Notes: a model not told the origin generated them from the sequence alone. A stretch of DNA of 31,708 nt from PUPG01 sp964463915 (GCA_964463915.1 CAYXEH010000029.1:1-31708), one strand, 5' to 3'; shown: positions 17,054 through 25,930, counted from the first letter of the stretch. Translations and numbers: made by a program.

Positions 17054-17080
17054 CAAATTTACCAAAATTTGGTATTTTTG
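17054..17080. promoter_or_regulatory. Palindromic divergent promoter
   Basis: A minus-strand -7 box (plus CAAATTTA, 17054-17061) and a plus-strand -7 box (TATTTTTG, 17073-17080) lie back to back. The core TACCAAAATTTGGTA (17060-17074) is a perfect inverted repeat and the full 27 bases match in 11 of 13 pairs. It sits between the divergent lipoprotein (start 16998) and membrane protein (start 17142) genes, giving each a leader of about 50 bases. No clear -33 boxes. Confidence 0.55.
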
Positions 17081-17141
17081 TATAAAAGGAGGTCAATGTG
17101 GTTGTGCATGTTTGCCCACTGGCCACAAATATTGCTGTTTT

Positions 17142-17750
17142 ATGGAAGAACTTGTCTATATAGTACTTATCGTGGTATGGCTGTTGGTAAGCTTTTTAAA
17201 ACGCAAACCAGGCAAAGGGGATCAGGCAGGCAAGCAGCAACCTTCAGCCCGGGGAGAGGAGGCTGCACCGGCTGAAGAGATGGATATGGAAGATATGCTC
17301 GAAGAATTCTTTGGCGGCGGGAAGAAGAAAAACCAGGAAGATCAGCCTGCCAGGGAACCGGTATATGAAACCAAAGAAAGATCTTACCGGCAGGGGAGAG
17401 ATGAAAGTTTCAGGGGGGAGGAAACGGTTTGGGAAAGAGAATCAGCAGACCGTGAAGGTGAATCATCGGATTGGGAACAATACGAAGGCGAAGAGAAATC
17501 GCATCGAAAGGGTTATGAAAATTTTGAAGGGGCTTCGGCCAGGGCGCCAAAAATTGAAGATGAGGCCGCTTCCGTGGATAAAGTGCGAACCATTGAAGAA
17601 CTGATCCGTTCTCATAAAAAGGAAGAGGCCATGCGACAGGCCAGGGAAGAGGAGCATAATGCCGGCGACAGCCAAAGCGAGGGAGTACCTGAATTTGACC
17701 TTCGTCAGGCCGTCATTTTTTCTGAGATATTGAACAGAAAAGATAATTAA
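17142..17750 (+). CDS. Small membrane-anchored charged protein, function unknown
   Basis: 202 residues from MEELVYIVLIVVWLLVSFLK. One N-terminal transmembrane helix (about residues 4-19) is followed by KRK, so the long tail probably faces the cytoplasm. The tail is low-complexity and strongly charged, rich in E, K, R, G and Q (about residues 22-180), and looks disordered. It ends in FDLRQAVIFSEILNRK, a compact hydrophobic motif I recall as recurring at the ends of small Bacteroidota membrane proteins. The frame extends 10 residues upstream to 17112, but that start would put a Cys-rich segment before the membrane helix. Divergent from the lipoprotein gene and upstream of greA. No function is assigned. 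Confidence 0.75.
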   Translation: MEELVYIVLIVVWLLVSFLKRKPGKGDQAGKQQPSARGEEAAPAEEMDMEDMLEEFFGGGKKKNQEDQPAREPVYETKERSYRQGRDESFRGEETVWERESADREGESSDWEQYEGEEKSHRKGYENFEGASARAPKIEDEAASVDKVRTIEELIRSHKKEEAMRQAREEEHNAGDSQSEGVPEFDLRQAVIFSEILNRKDN

Positions 17751-17754
17751 TTTT

Positions 17755-17787
17755 TTGTTACTTTCTTTGAATATTTTTTTATCTTTG
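17755..17787 (+). promoter_or_regulatory. Promoter upstream of greA
   Basis: TTG at 17755-17757, 22-base spacer, TATCTTTG at 17780-17787. If used it gives greA an unusually long leader of about 250 bases (see the leader entry). Confidence 0.5.
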
Positions 17788-18047
17788 CTTTAGTTGTACA
17801 AACAAAAAAGACAATCAGCCTGATTCTGGAGCAGTCCATGATCAGGTGTTTTTCTGTAGACCCCCTGTTTTTTATACAGGTATCATAATGCGATCACTTA
17901 TAGCCTTTGTTGCACTTGGAAAAGGGTAAGTGGTTCTTTTTTTTACCGGGGGGGAGAAATAATAACTGATAATTGTTGATCTGGTATCTTGCTTCCGGAT
18001 AATCCGGGTTGAGCGAGATCAGATTTTTTACTTTATGGGATAAGCTT
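17788..18047 (+). promoter_or_regulatory. greA leader with terminator-like structure
   Basis: The gap before greA (297 bases from the previous stop) holds a promoter and then a structured leader. From 17977, TGATCT pairs with AGATCA (18016-18021), enclosing GCT/AGC and a perfect CCGGAT-A-ATCCGG hairpin (17995-18007); T6 follows at 18024-18029. It thus resembles an attenuator 18 bases before the greA start. A 13-codon ORF, MRSLIAFVALGKG, begins at 17888. CCTGT/ACAGG near 17866-17882 is a further small hairpin. Function not established. Confidence 0.4.
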
Positions 18048-18521
18048 ATGAACCAGGTGAAGTATTTTACAAAAGAAGGCCTCGAGAAACTCAAAGAGGA
18101 ACTGGAACAGTTGAAATCTGTGGAACGTCCTGCCATTTCTCAGCAGATTGCAGAGGCCAGGGAGAAGGGTGACCTTTCGGAGAATGCCGAATATGATGCA
18201 GCCAAGAATGAACAGGGAATGCTGGAGCTTCGCATTTCCAAGCTGGAAGAAACACTCCGTAACGCCCGTGTGATTGATGAAAGTCAGCTTGACGACAGCA
18301 AAGTATCAATTTTATCAAAGGTCAAGCTGAAAAATATGAAAAACAATGCCGTGATGGAGTATACCCTGGTGCCTGAAAACGAAGCCGATATCAAGAAGGG
18401 TAAACTCTCTGTGAGCTCTCCCATTGCCCGGGGCCTTCTTGGCAAGGAACCCGGTGATGAAGTGGAAATCGAAGTGCCCGCGGGGTTAATGACCTTCAAG
18501 GTAATGGACATATCCCGGTAA
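18048..18521 (+). CDS. greA: Transcription elongation factor GreA
   Basis: 157 residues, full length. Binds the secondary channel of RNA polymerase and stimulates cleavage of backtracked RNA. The N-terminal coiled coil begins with KYFTKEGLEKLKEELEQLK; the tip motif GDLSENAEYDAAK carries the acidic residues (D42, E45) that act at the polymerase active site. The C-terminal FKBP-like domain ends with SPIARGLLGKEPGDEVEIEVP, diagnostic of the family. The frame opens at 18009, but MNQVKYFTKEG at 18048 is the standard start, and the extra 13 codons overlap the leader structure. The HIT gene follows after 74 bases. Confidence 0.97.
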   Translation: MNQVKYFTKEGLEKLKEELEQLKSVERPAISQQIAEAREKGDLSENAEYDAAKNEQGMLELRISKLEETLRNARVIDESQLDDSKVSILSKVKLKNMKNNAVMEYTLVPENEADIKKGKLSVSSPIARGLLGKEPGDEVEIEVPAGLMTFKVMDISR

Positions 18522-18595
18522 CTATCCGCTTTTTAGTGGTTTCCCGTATTCTGTATATTGGGACATATCTTTATTTCAAACCAAATTCATGAGTC

Positions 18596-18994
18596 ATGGC
18601 GAGTATTTTTACCAGGATCATTAACGGAGAGATTCCTTCCTATAAGATAGCTGAGGATGAGGATTACCTGGCCTTTCTTGATATCAATCCACTGGCAAAA
18701 GGGCATACCCTGGTGGTTCCGAAAAAAGAGGCAGACTACCTTTTTGAACTGGATGAACAAACATACCAGGGCTTGTGGTTGTTTGCCAGGAAAGTGGCTG
18801 TTGCCCTTGACCGTACAATGACCTGCAAACGTATAGGTGTAGCCGTGATAGGCCTTGAGGTGCCCCATGCGCATATCCACCTGGTCCCGATCGACGGAGT
18901 ATATGACATTGATTTCAGCAAGGAGAAACTACAGTTGAGTGCAGATGAGTTTGAAATGATTGCACAAAAGGTCTCTGAAGCTGTGAAAGGATAA
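18596..18994 (+). CDS. HIT-family nucleotide hydrolase
   Basis: 132 residues, the usual size of Hint-type HIT proteins. Hydrolyses nucleoside phosphoramidates or related nucleotide conjugates. The triad HAHIHLVP gives H91, H93 and H95, with H93 as nucleophile; the N-terminus SIFTRIINGEIPSYKI is typical. A TLVVPKKEADYLFELD segment follows. An alternative ATG seven bases earlier (18589) is out of frame. Possibly cotranscribed with greA, 74 bases upstream; converges with ruvC 70 bases downstream. The physiological substrate is unknown. Confidence 0.95.
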   Translation: MASIFTRIINGEIPSYKIAEDEDYLAFLDINPLAKGHTLVVPKKEADYLFELDEQTYQGLWLFARKVAVALDRTMTCKRIGVAVIGLEVPHAHIHLVPIDGVYDIDFSKEKLQLSADEFEMIAQKVSEAVKG

Positions 18995-19064
18995 TATAAG
19001 GTACCTCAGTAACGGCGGCGGCTTATTACGCACAGACTGCCCACCGATTTGCTCCCGGCGTTGG

Positions 19065-19625
19065 TTATCCGCTTGCCCTGCCGGGATTGTCGCTGATAAA
19101 TGCTTTCCATCCGGTATAAGATTTCTCCTGGTCACTGGCGCCTTTGCCCCCCTGATAATGGTGGCATAATGCCACCCCCAGGGCATCTGTACTGTCCATG
19201 CTTTCCGGCACCTCTCTGATCTGCAATATCCGGCAAAGCATGGCGGCAACCTGCTCCTTTGACGCACCGCCTTTTCCTGTTATGGCCATTTTTATCTTCC
19301 TGGGAGAATACTCTGAGAAAGGGATGTCTCGATGCAGGGCGGCAGCAATGGCCACTCCCTGGGCGCGCCCCAGCTTGAGCATTGATTGGATATTTTTACC
19401 GTAAAATGGGCTTTCGATGGCCAGCTCATCCGGATGGTAATGATCAATGTCACGCAATACTGTTTCGAATATTTTCTTCAGTTTCAGGGCATGGTTCTCA
19501 AGCTTACCGAGTTTCAGTACGTCCATGGCAATCACCTCAACCGACTTATTCCGGATGCCGATCACACTCAGCCCCATGTTGTTGGTGCCGGGATCAATGC
19601 CCATTATGATTTTTTCATAAGTCAT
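19065..19625 (-). CDS. ruvC: Holliday-junction resolvase RuvC
   Basis: 186 residues. Homodimeric endonuclease that cuts Holliday junctions at the end of recombination, working with RuvAB. The RNase-H-like fold and acidic catalytic set are visible: D11 in MGIDPGTNNMG, E71 in ELAIESPFYGKN, and D144 with D147 in SMDSTDALGVALCHH. The SPRKIKMAITGKGGASKEQV segment is the family DNA-binding region. ruvA and ruvB are not in view. It lies 59 bases downstream of the SusD-like lipoprotein gene on the same strand, with no promoter box in the gap, so it may be read through from there. Confidence 0.97.
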   Translation of the reverse strand: MTYEKIIMGIDPGTNNMGLSVIGIRNKSVEVIAMDVLKLGKLENHALKLKKIFETVLRDIDHYHPDELAIESPFYGKNIQSMLKLGRAQGVAIAAALHRDIPFSEYSPRKIKMAITGKGGASKEQVAAMLCRILQIREVPESMDSTDALGVALCHHYQGGKGASDQEKSYTGWKAFISDNPGRASG

Positions 19626-19665
19626 ACAGGAAATCGTTTGAGGAGGGAGGGGCTGCCATCATAAA

Positions 19666-19695
19666 GGGGCTATTCGGTTAGGGGCTATTCGGTCA
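19666..19695. repeat. 15-bp tandem duplication at a gene end
   Basis: GGGGCTATTCGGTTA (19666-19680) is followed at once by GGGGCTATTCGGTCA. The second copy contains the stop codon and last codons of the SusD-like lipoprotein gene; the first is a non-coding copy just after the stop. Confidence 0.85.
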
Positions 19696-21091
19696 CATCC
19701 CACCATACCCTGTCGTACATGGTTACCTCAGCGGGGACATTTTCTGAATTATGGTTCAGCTCGTCTTCCGGATAGAGCATTCGCCTGGGGATCATTTCCG
19801 AGGCCTCTTCGTAGGGCGTTAGTTCCGGGTATCCTGTTCGCCTGTAGTCGGCCCATGCCTCCGGAGTATAGGCCAGTGCAATATATTTGGCTTCCATGAT
19901 CTGTTCCAGGGTTACATTGTCAATATCCATATAGGTGGCCTCCCATTCCGGATCCGGATCCTCTGCTTCGTAAAATTCCAGGGAAGCACTGACGCCTTCA
20001 GAAAATGCCTGGTCTGCGAGCTGCTGCTGACCGGTTCTGAAAAACACTTCAGCCTGGATGAACTTCAATTCCGCATAGGTAATAAGGGGGAAAGGACTGT
20101 CCTCTCCCGCCACAGCATCTCCATGGTAGGAGGCATTGTAATTGCTCTCTCCCGGGGCTGTTCCCATATAGTTATTGTTGACATTCAGTTTTACCAACCG
20201 GGGCAGTCGCGGATCGTCGTTTGATTTAAGTCTGTCTGCCAATGCAGTTCCAATCCGCACATTCCTGATGCGTTGATTGTAGGTATGGATAAGGTTCGGA
20301 TTGTTTCTGAAATCCGGAAACCGGTATAACATGTTGTCCTCATTTCCGGTAAACAGATCGTTTCCGGTAAACTCATGCTCCAGCATGTCATAACTGTCAT
20401 ATCTGTGTGCGCTGCGCAATGTCAGCCGCATTCTGAGGGTATTGGCAGCTTTGATCCAAAGCTGGAGATCACCCCCGTATATGTGGTCAATTTCTTCGCC
20501 GGGTCCGGTTTCCCCCTGATCTATTGCCTGGTAAAGATCACTTGCTGCCTGTTCCAGCTCATTGGAAAGTTCCATGATGATGGTCTCCTGTGGATCATAA
20601 TCCGGCATCTGGGAGGCATCATGGTAAAAGGCGGCATTGGTATAGGGGATGTCCCCGAATGTATCTGTCATGATCAAAAATGCGTAGGCCTTCATAACCC
20701 TGCCGATGCCTTTGTATGCATAGGATCCGGCTTCTTCGCCCTGAACAATAAGGGATTCTATATACGGAAAGATATAAATATAAAAGTTTGACCAGATCTC
20801 GTCGGTATGTGTGGGATTAAGGTTATATCTGTCCACGCTTTCTTCCGTGCCGCGAACACCTCCCAGGTGTTGCATCCAGATGGATGTATAGCGGTTCATC
20901 TTGTCCATTTGCCAGTAAACAAGATTGCTCTGGCCAATGGGAAGGGCCTCCTCGAGCAAATCCATGGGCTCCCGCTGGTCTTCCTCGGTCATGGTGTCAA
21001 GGTTGCAACCGGTAACCAGGAAAATCATTGCAAGCACTGTAGCCCATTTTCCAGGGCCGTGGGGTGTGAAGGAAATAAATTGCGTACTCAT
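19685..21091 (-). CDS. SusD/RagB-like nutrient-binding lipoprotein (second SusD type)
   Basis: 468 residues. The leader ends in a lipobox, LVTGC with C29 as lipid site, so the protein should sit on the outer membrane facing outward. The body matches the SusD-like family with alpha-helical TPR-type repeats, seen in LWIKAANTLRMRLTLRSAHR, ITYAELKFIQAEVFFRTGQ, and the end signature EAWADYRRTGYPELTP. It differs from the RagB type encoded at 24427. Such proteins normally cap a SusC transporter encoded directly upstream; none precedes this one. It instead runs divergently from the SusC/SusD pair, 243 bases away. The ligand is unknown. ruvC follows after 59 bases. Confidence 0.9.
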   Translation of the reverse strand: MSTQFISFTPHGPGKWATVLAMIFLVTGCNLDTMTEEDQREPMDLLEEALPIGQSNLVYWQMDKMNRYTSIWMQHLGGVRGTEESVDRYNLNPTHTDEIWSNFYIYIFPYIESLIVQGEEAGSYAYKGIGRVMKAYAFLIMTDTFGDIPYTNAAFYHDASQMPDYDPQETIIMELSNELEQAASDLYQAIDQGETGPGEEIDHIYGGDLQLWIKAANTLRMRLTLRSAHRYDSYDMLEHEFTGNDLFTGNEDNMLYRFPDFRNNPNLIHTYNQRIRNVRIGTALADRLKSNDDPRLPRLVKLNVNNNYMGTAPGESNYNASYHGDAVAGEDSPFPLITYAELKFIQAEVFFRTGQQQLADQAFSEGVSASLEFYEAEDPDPEWEATYMDIDNVTLEQIMEAKYIALAYTPEAWADYRRTGYPELTPYEEASEMIPRRMLYPEDELNHNSENVPAEVTMYDRVWWDVTE

Positions 21092-21159
21092 AAAAGATTA
21101 ATTACTGGATTATCAATATTTTAAGGTCATTGCCCGTTTGTAAGGGCATCTTCTCCCCG

Positions 21160-21167
21160 CAAAGATA
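21160..21167 (-). promoter_or_regulatory. -7 box for the SusD-like lipoprotein
   Basis: CAAAGATA on plus reads TATCTTTG on minus, about 70 bases before the start codon. No -33 TTG at the ideal distance. Confidence 0.5.
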
Positions 21168-21241
21168 CATGCTTTTAAAATACCACATCAGGGAAATTAC
21201 ATGGGTTATTATTTCACAAACCAATTTTTGTCTAAAAATTA

Positions 21242-21271
21242 TTGAAAAGTCATGATTTATTTATATTTTTG
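21242..21271 (+). promoter_or_regulatory. Promoter of the SusC/SusD operon
   Basis: TTG at 21242-21244, exactly 19 bases, then TATTTTTG at 21264-21271: the textbook Bacteroidota promoter. The predicted leader is about 57 bases. The rest of the divergent gap is AT-rich, with no operator-like repeat noticed. Confidence 0.75.
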
Positions 21272-21334
21272 GGTTATGTAAAACCAATAAAACATCGATT
21301 AAAGCCAAATTCACCTTTTTACTAACTAAATTTT

Positions 21335-24300
21335 ATGAACATGAAGCGTATTCTGATTTTGATGGGTATCCTGCTTTTTATGGGCGGACCCATATTCGGG
21401 CAACAGATTCGTGTTTCCGGAACTGTGACCAGTGCTGAGGACGGAGCAACACTGCCCGGGGTAACGGTTGCAGTGGAGGGGACTACCCTGGGAACCATCA
21501 CTGACGCAGAGGGGTATTATGAGCTGGATGTCGCAACTGATGCCACTCTGGTGTTTACTTTCATGGGGATGCAAAGAGAAGAAGTGCCGGTGGAAGGTCG
21601 TGCAGTCATCAATGTGGAACTGGAACGTGACCTTGCCCTGCTTGATGAGGTCGTGGTGGTTGGTTATGGTACCCGCCTTAAATATGAGTTAACCGGCTCT
21701 ATTTCCTCACTGAAAAGTGAAGACATAGCAGGAAATACCATGCCCAGTTTTCAATCTGCCCTGCACGGGCGTACGGCCGGTGTACATATGTCGGCAGGAA
21801 GTGGTAAACTCGGGCAGGCAATACGGACAAGGGTGCGTGGCTCTTCATCCATTTCCGCGAGCAACCAGCCTTTGTATGTCATTGATGGGATCCCGGTGCA
21901 GTCAGATAACCTGGGTACTACAGGCAATGAGCCGACCAACCCCCTTGCTGACCTGAACCCCGGAGACATTGAGTCGATCGAAGTATTGAAGGATGCCTCG
22001 GCAGCCGCCATTTATGGTTCGAGGGCCTCCAACGGGGTAATTATTATTACCACCAAAAGGGGCGCTCCCGGAGCCACACAGATCAATGTCACTTCCCAGT
22101 ACGGATTCAGCGAGCCTTCCCATAAGGTTGGCTACCTGAACAGGGAGCAGTATCTTGATCTTTTTAAAGAAGCGTATGCCAATTCTGCCGGTGGCCCGGA
22201 TGAACCTTTTGTTATCTGGAATGACTGGACAGAAGCCCTTGACTGGGGGCTGTCATACTGGCGTGACCCGGATAATCCGGATGACCTGACCAAGGGTCCG
22301 GATACCAACTGGGAAGACCAGGCTTTTCGCCAGGGCGGATCACAACAATTTGACATCAATGCTTCAGGTGGTTCTGAGGAGACACAGTATTATGTCGCAT
22401 TGTCATACACTGATCAGGAAGCGATCATCGTCGGGAACTCCTTTGACAGGGTCAGTGGTCGTATGAACCTGGATCAGAAAGTGAGCGATATTCTCTCTTT
22501 TGGGATGAATATGAACCTGTCCAGATCCAGGAATTTCAGGGTGGCCAATGACAGGGCCTTTGCCACGCCACTTCAAATGGTCGCCCTGCCGTCTGTACAG
22601 CCCACCCATGATCCCAACACAGGTGAGCTGAACCGCCGGACTGTATATGAAAACGGGTTGGTGGTAAGAAAATACAATAACTTTGACACGGAAATTTTCA
22701 GGAATTTCGGTAATTTATTCGCCACTTTGCAGATAACCCCCAACCTGACTTTCCGGTCAGAAGCCGGGGTTGACATTCTACGTCAGCATGAGTGGGAATA
22801 CCAGGGGCGACTGACCAATGATGGCGGGCCTGCCGGTTATGGTTTTGACCGAAACGTCTCGTCCCGGGTGTATAGCCTGGAAAATTATTTCAGTTATAAT
22901 CAGGTATTTGCTGAGGTACATGAGTTTGATCTCCTGCTGGGGGCCAGTTTACAGTACGCGGATTTTGACTTCTCTTCCGCTTCTGCCAGGGGCTTTCCCA
23001 GCGATGAGTTCAGAAGGATTGCCAGTGCGGCTGAGGTTACCGGCGCATCGGCAAGTGCAACCGGGTATCGGTATAACTCTTTCTTCAGCCGTGCCAACAT
23101 GAAGCTTTTTGACAGGTACCTCCTTACCCTGAGTGCCCGTACTGACGGATCTTCCAGGTTCGGAGCGGATCATCGTTACGGGTTCTTCCCTTCAACATCA
23201 GCTGCATGGCTGGTGACAGAGGAAGATTTCCTGGCGGACAACTATTACATCAGCTTCCTGAAGCCACGTATTAGTTGGGGGCTCACAGGTAATTCGGAAA
23301 TCGACAACTTTGCCGCTCGTGGTCTCTATACGGGTAGTAATTACGCCGGTCTTTGGGGAGTGGTATCTTCCAGCCTCCCCAGCGAAGACCTGAGGTGGGA
23401 GTCTACCACCCAGTTGAATGCCGGGATCGACTTTGGGTTGTTCAATGACCGGATCACCGGTGAGATTGACTATTATGTCAAAAAGACCGAAGACCTGCTG
23501 CTGAATGTCCAGGTTCCCGCCACGAGCGGATATACCACTGTTTACCGGAACGTTGGAAACATGGAAAATAAAGGGTGGGAGTTTGTACTTAACACGGTGA
23601 ATGTTGACAGGGCCTTCCAGTGGAATACCAGCTTCAATATCGCATTTAACCAGAATGAAGTAACTGACCTGGACGGGCAGATCATCTCAACCGGGATCTG
23701 GCGTGTCATTGAAGGTCAGCCTATCGGGGTATTCTATACCAAAGAGTATGCAGGGGTTGATCCTGACAACGGCGATGCGCTTTTCTACCTGAACGAAGAG
23801 GGTGATGAAACTACCACCAGCCTGGCATCAGCGGCCAACCGGATCGTGGGTGACCCCAACCCGGAATTCTGGGGCGGGTTCAACAATACATTCAGGTATG
23901 GTGGCTTTGACCTGAGTGTGATGTTCCAGTTTGTTTACGGCCATGATATTTATAATCACGGCCGCCAGTGGCAGGCAGATGGTTTCTCCTGGTTTGACAA
24001 TCAGGTAGTTGACCTGTACGAAGACCACTGGCAGCAACCCGGGGATGATACTTACTATCCGCAACCCAGGTTTTATCTTGGGAACGGTTATGGTACTTCC
24101 AGCATGTTGATATTCGATGCTTCCTATATCCGGTTGAAAGACCTGACCCTGGGTTATACGCTTCCCAATGAATTTGTTTCGCGTGCAAACCTGCAGAATG
24201 TCCGAATATTCCTCAGGGGATACAACCTGCTTACTTTCACTGATTATCCCGGCTGGGATCCGGAAACCAGTGCACCGGATACCGCGGGTCAGAGCACCCA

Positions 24301-24385
24301 GGCCTCCAATATCAGGCAGGGATGGGACTTTTATACCGCACCCCAGCCCAGGACATTGACTTTTGGTATTAATGTGGGTATTTGA
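21335..24385 (+). CDS. SusC/RagA-family TonB-linked outer-membrane transporter
   Basis: 1016 residues. Outer-membrane barrel that imports a glycan, peptide or similar nutrient using TonB energy. A signal peptide ends near residue 22 (PIFGQQ). It is followed by a carboxypeptidase-regulatory-like domain (about 25-100), the TonB-box-like DEVVVVGYGT (104-113), a plug domain (VRGSSSISASNQPLYVIDGI, GDIESIEVLKDASAAAIYGS) and a barrel ending in TLTFGINVGI. There is no N-terminal STN domain, so regulation through a FecR-type anti-sigma factor is unlikely. SusD follows after 41 bases. No glycosidase, peptidase or sigma/anti-sigma gene is near, so the substrate cannot be named. Confidence 0.95.
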   Translation: MNMKRILILMGILLFMGGPIFGQQIRVSGTVTSAEDGATLPGVTVAVEGTTLGTITDAEGYYELDVATDATLVFTFMGMQREEVPVEGRAVINVELERDLALLDEVVVVGYGTRLKYELTGSISSLKSEDIAGNTMPSFQSALHGRTAGVHMSAGSGKLGQAIRTRVRGSSSISASNQPLYVIDGIPVQSDNLGTTGNEPTNPLADLNPGDIESIEVLKDASAAAIYGSRASNGVIIITTKRGAPGATQINVTSQYGFSEPSHKVGYLNREQYLDLFKEAYANSAGGPDEPFVIWNDWTEALDWGLSYWRDPDNPDDLTKGPDTNWEDQAFRQGGSQQFDINASGGSEETQYYVALSYTDQEAIIVGNSFDRVSGRMNLDQKVSDILSFGMNMNLSRSRNFRVANDRAFATPLQMVALPSVQPTHDPNTGELNRRTVYENGLVVRKYNNFDTEIFRNFGNLFATLQITPNLTFRSEAGVDILRQHEWEYQGRLTNDGGPAGYGFDRNVSSRVYSLENYFSYNQVFAEVHEFDLLLGASLQYADFDFSSASARGFPSDEFRRIASAAEVTGASASATGYRYNSFFSRANMKLFDRYLLTLSARTDGSSRFGADHRYGFFPSTSAAWLVTEEDFLADNYYISFLKPRISWGLTGNSEIDNFAARGLYTGSNYAGLWGVVSSSLPSEDLRWESTTQLNAGIDFGLFNDRITGEIDYYVKKTEDLLLNVQVPATSGYTTVYRNVGNMENKGWEFVLNTVNVDRAFQWNTSFNIAFNQNEVTDLDGQIISTGIWRVIEGQPIGVFYTKEYAGVDPDNGDALFYLNEEGDETTTSLASAANRIVGDPNPEFWGGFNNTFRYGGFDLSVMFQFVYGHDIYNHGRQWQADGFSWFDNQVVDLYEDHWQQPGDDTYYPQPRFYLGNGYGTSSMLIFDASYIRLKDLTLGYTLPNEFVSRANLQNVRIFLRGYNLLTFTDYPGWDPETSAPDTAGQSTQASNIRQGWDFYTAPQPRTLTFGINVGI

Positions 24386-24426
24386 TAGCGGACATGGAAC
24401 ACTTTTTTAACTAAAAAACTTAAGCG

Positions 24427-25908
24427 ATGAAGACAAATAAAATAATCACTTATATCAGTGTTCTGCTTCTGGCTGCAGTGGTGTTTTCCTGTGAAGATTT
24501 CCTGGATGTCGATCCCCAGCAGGCAGTCGATGCTGAACAAGTTTATGATGACCACAACGGGGTGGTCAATGCCCTCAACGGTGCGTATTCAATCGTCGCC
24601 GGAAGTAATTTTTATGCCGGAACCAGCATTTTTCACAGCGACCTGGTTGCCAATTCCGGAGAGCTGAACTGGATTGGAACGTTTATCCAGTACCGGGAGA
24701 TGAACTGGAAGACCATGGATCCGAATGACGGGTTCATCACAGGAAAGTGGAATCAGGCTTACCGGGCCATTGACATTGTTAACAATGTGCTGGATAACCT
24801 TGAGGTGGTCAATGAAGCGCAAAGGGCCCGTGTGGAAGGTGAGGCCAAGTTCATCCGGGGGATCATGTACCTGGAACTGGTCAGGTTCTTTTCCAGCCCT
24901 TACGTCGCGGGCGGTGCCAATAACCATGATGGTGTACCACTGGTGCTTACTCCAACCCCTACCTCGGGCATTACAGAGGAAGATTATGTGTCCAGGTCCT
25001 CTGTCTCTGCGGTCTACGACCAGATCCTGACAGATCTTGGCAGTGCCAAAACACTGCTGACTGCTGCCGGAATCGGAACGGGAGCCGGGGACAATGGTGG
25101 ACGGGCCACCCCGACCACATCAGCCGCTTTCCTGGCCAGGGTCTACATGGATATGGAAGACTGGCCCAATGCTGCGGCAGAAGCCAACGAGGTAATCAAT
25201 AACCTGGGTGGCTACGGATCCCTGAACGATATACCCCGGGCGGCGTTTAACAATGATGGATATACCAGCGAGGATGTGTTCATGATCAACCAGAATGCCA
25301 CAAGCAATGCCGGTCAGGCCAATGACGGAATCGGAACGTTTTTCGCCAGCCTTGATGGCTACGGAAGGGGAGATGTGCATATCAGTTCCAGCCATTTTGA
25401 GCGCTTTGAGGAAGGAGACCTCCGTACCACCCTGACCGATGATCCGACAATTGTTGATATCAGCAATGTTCCGGGGATGTATTACATCGGAGTAGGAACC
25501 AACCCGGGCAATATCATGAGCAGCAAATGGGGAAAATTTGATGCCAACATCAATGTGATCCGCCTGGCAGAGATGATCCTAACCCGTGCTGAGGCAAACT
25601 TCAGAGACGGAACTTCAATTGGAGCGGCACCGATCGCAGATATCAATGCCATCCGTCACAGGGCAGGCCTCGAAGACCTGGCTCCTGCCAACCTGGATCT
25701 GCAGGAAATCCGTGATGAGAGGTACCGCGAACTGTGTTTCGAAGGACACCAGCTGCATGATATACGGCGATTCCGTGAAGATGTGATTGTTCCTTCGGGC
25801 AGTGATCAGGGAACTGTGTTGCCCTGGGATCACCCGCGTCTTGTATTACCTATCCCCCAGCGGGAGATTGATGTAAACAGCAACCTGACCCAGAACCCGG
25901 GTTATTAA
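24427..25908 (+). CDS. RagB/SusD-family nutrient-binding outer-membrane lipoprotein
   Basis: 493 residues. Surface lipoprotein that forms the lid on the SusC barrel encoded 41 bases upstream. The lipobox is VVFSC with C22; the mature protein starts EDFLDVDPQ, a common SusD opening. Helical repeat segments include WNQAYRAIDIVNNVLDNL and GEAKFIRGIMYLELVRFF, and the C-terminal RYRELCFEGHQLHDIRRF, then LPIPQREIDVNSNLTQNPGY, are diagnostic of the RagB type. It is the last gene of the operon, ended by a strong terminator at 25931. The ligand is unknown. Confidence 0.96.
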   Translation: MKTNKIITYISVLLLAAVVFSCEDFLDVDPQQAVDAEQVYDDHNGVVNALNGAYSIVAGSNFYAGTSIFHSDLVANSGELNWIGTFIQYREMNWKTMDPNDGFITGKWNQAYRAIDIVNNVLDNLEVVNEAQRARVEGEAKFIRGIMYLELVRFFSSPYVAGGANNHDGVPLVLTPTPTSGITEEDYVSRSSVSAVYDQILTDLGSAKTLLTAAGIGTGAGDNGGRATPTTSAAFLARVYMDMEDWPNAAAEANEVINNLGGYGSLNDIPRAAFNNDGYTSEDVFMINQNATSNAGQANDGIGTFFASLDGYGRGDVHISSSHFERFEEGDLRTTLTDDPTIVDISNVPGMYYIGVGTNPGNIMSSKWGKFDANINVIRLAEMILTRAEANFRDGTSIGAAPIADINAIRHRAGLEDLAPANLDLQEIRDERYRELCFEGHQLHDIRRFREDVIVPSGSDQGTVLPWDHPRLVLPIPQREIDVNSNLTQNPGY

Positions 25909-25930
25909 TACCCGTCAGGTTTAGTTTAGA

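Noticed and set aside
18995..19064. Possible terminator between convergent HIT and ruvC genes
   Set aside because: No stem with a T-run found in the 70-base gap on either strand.
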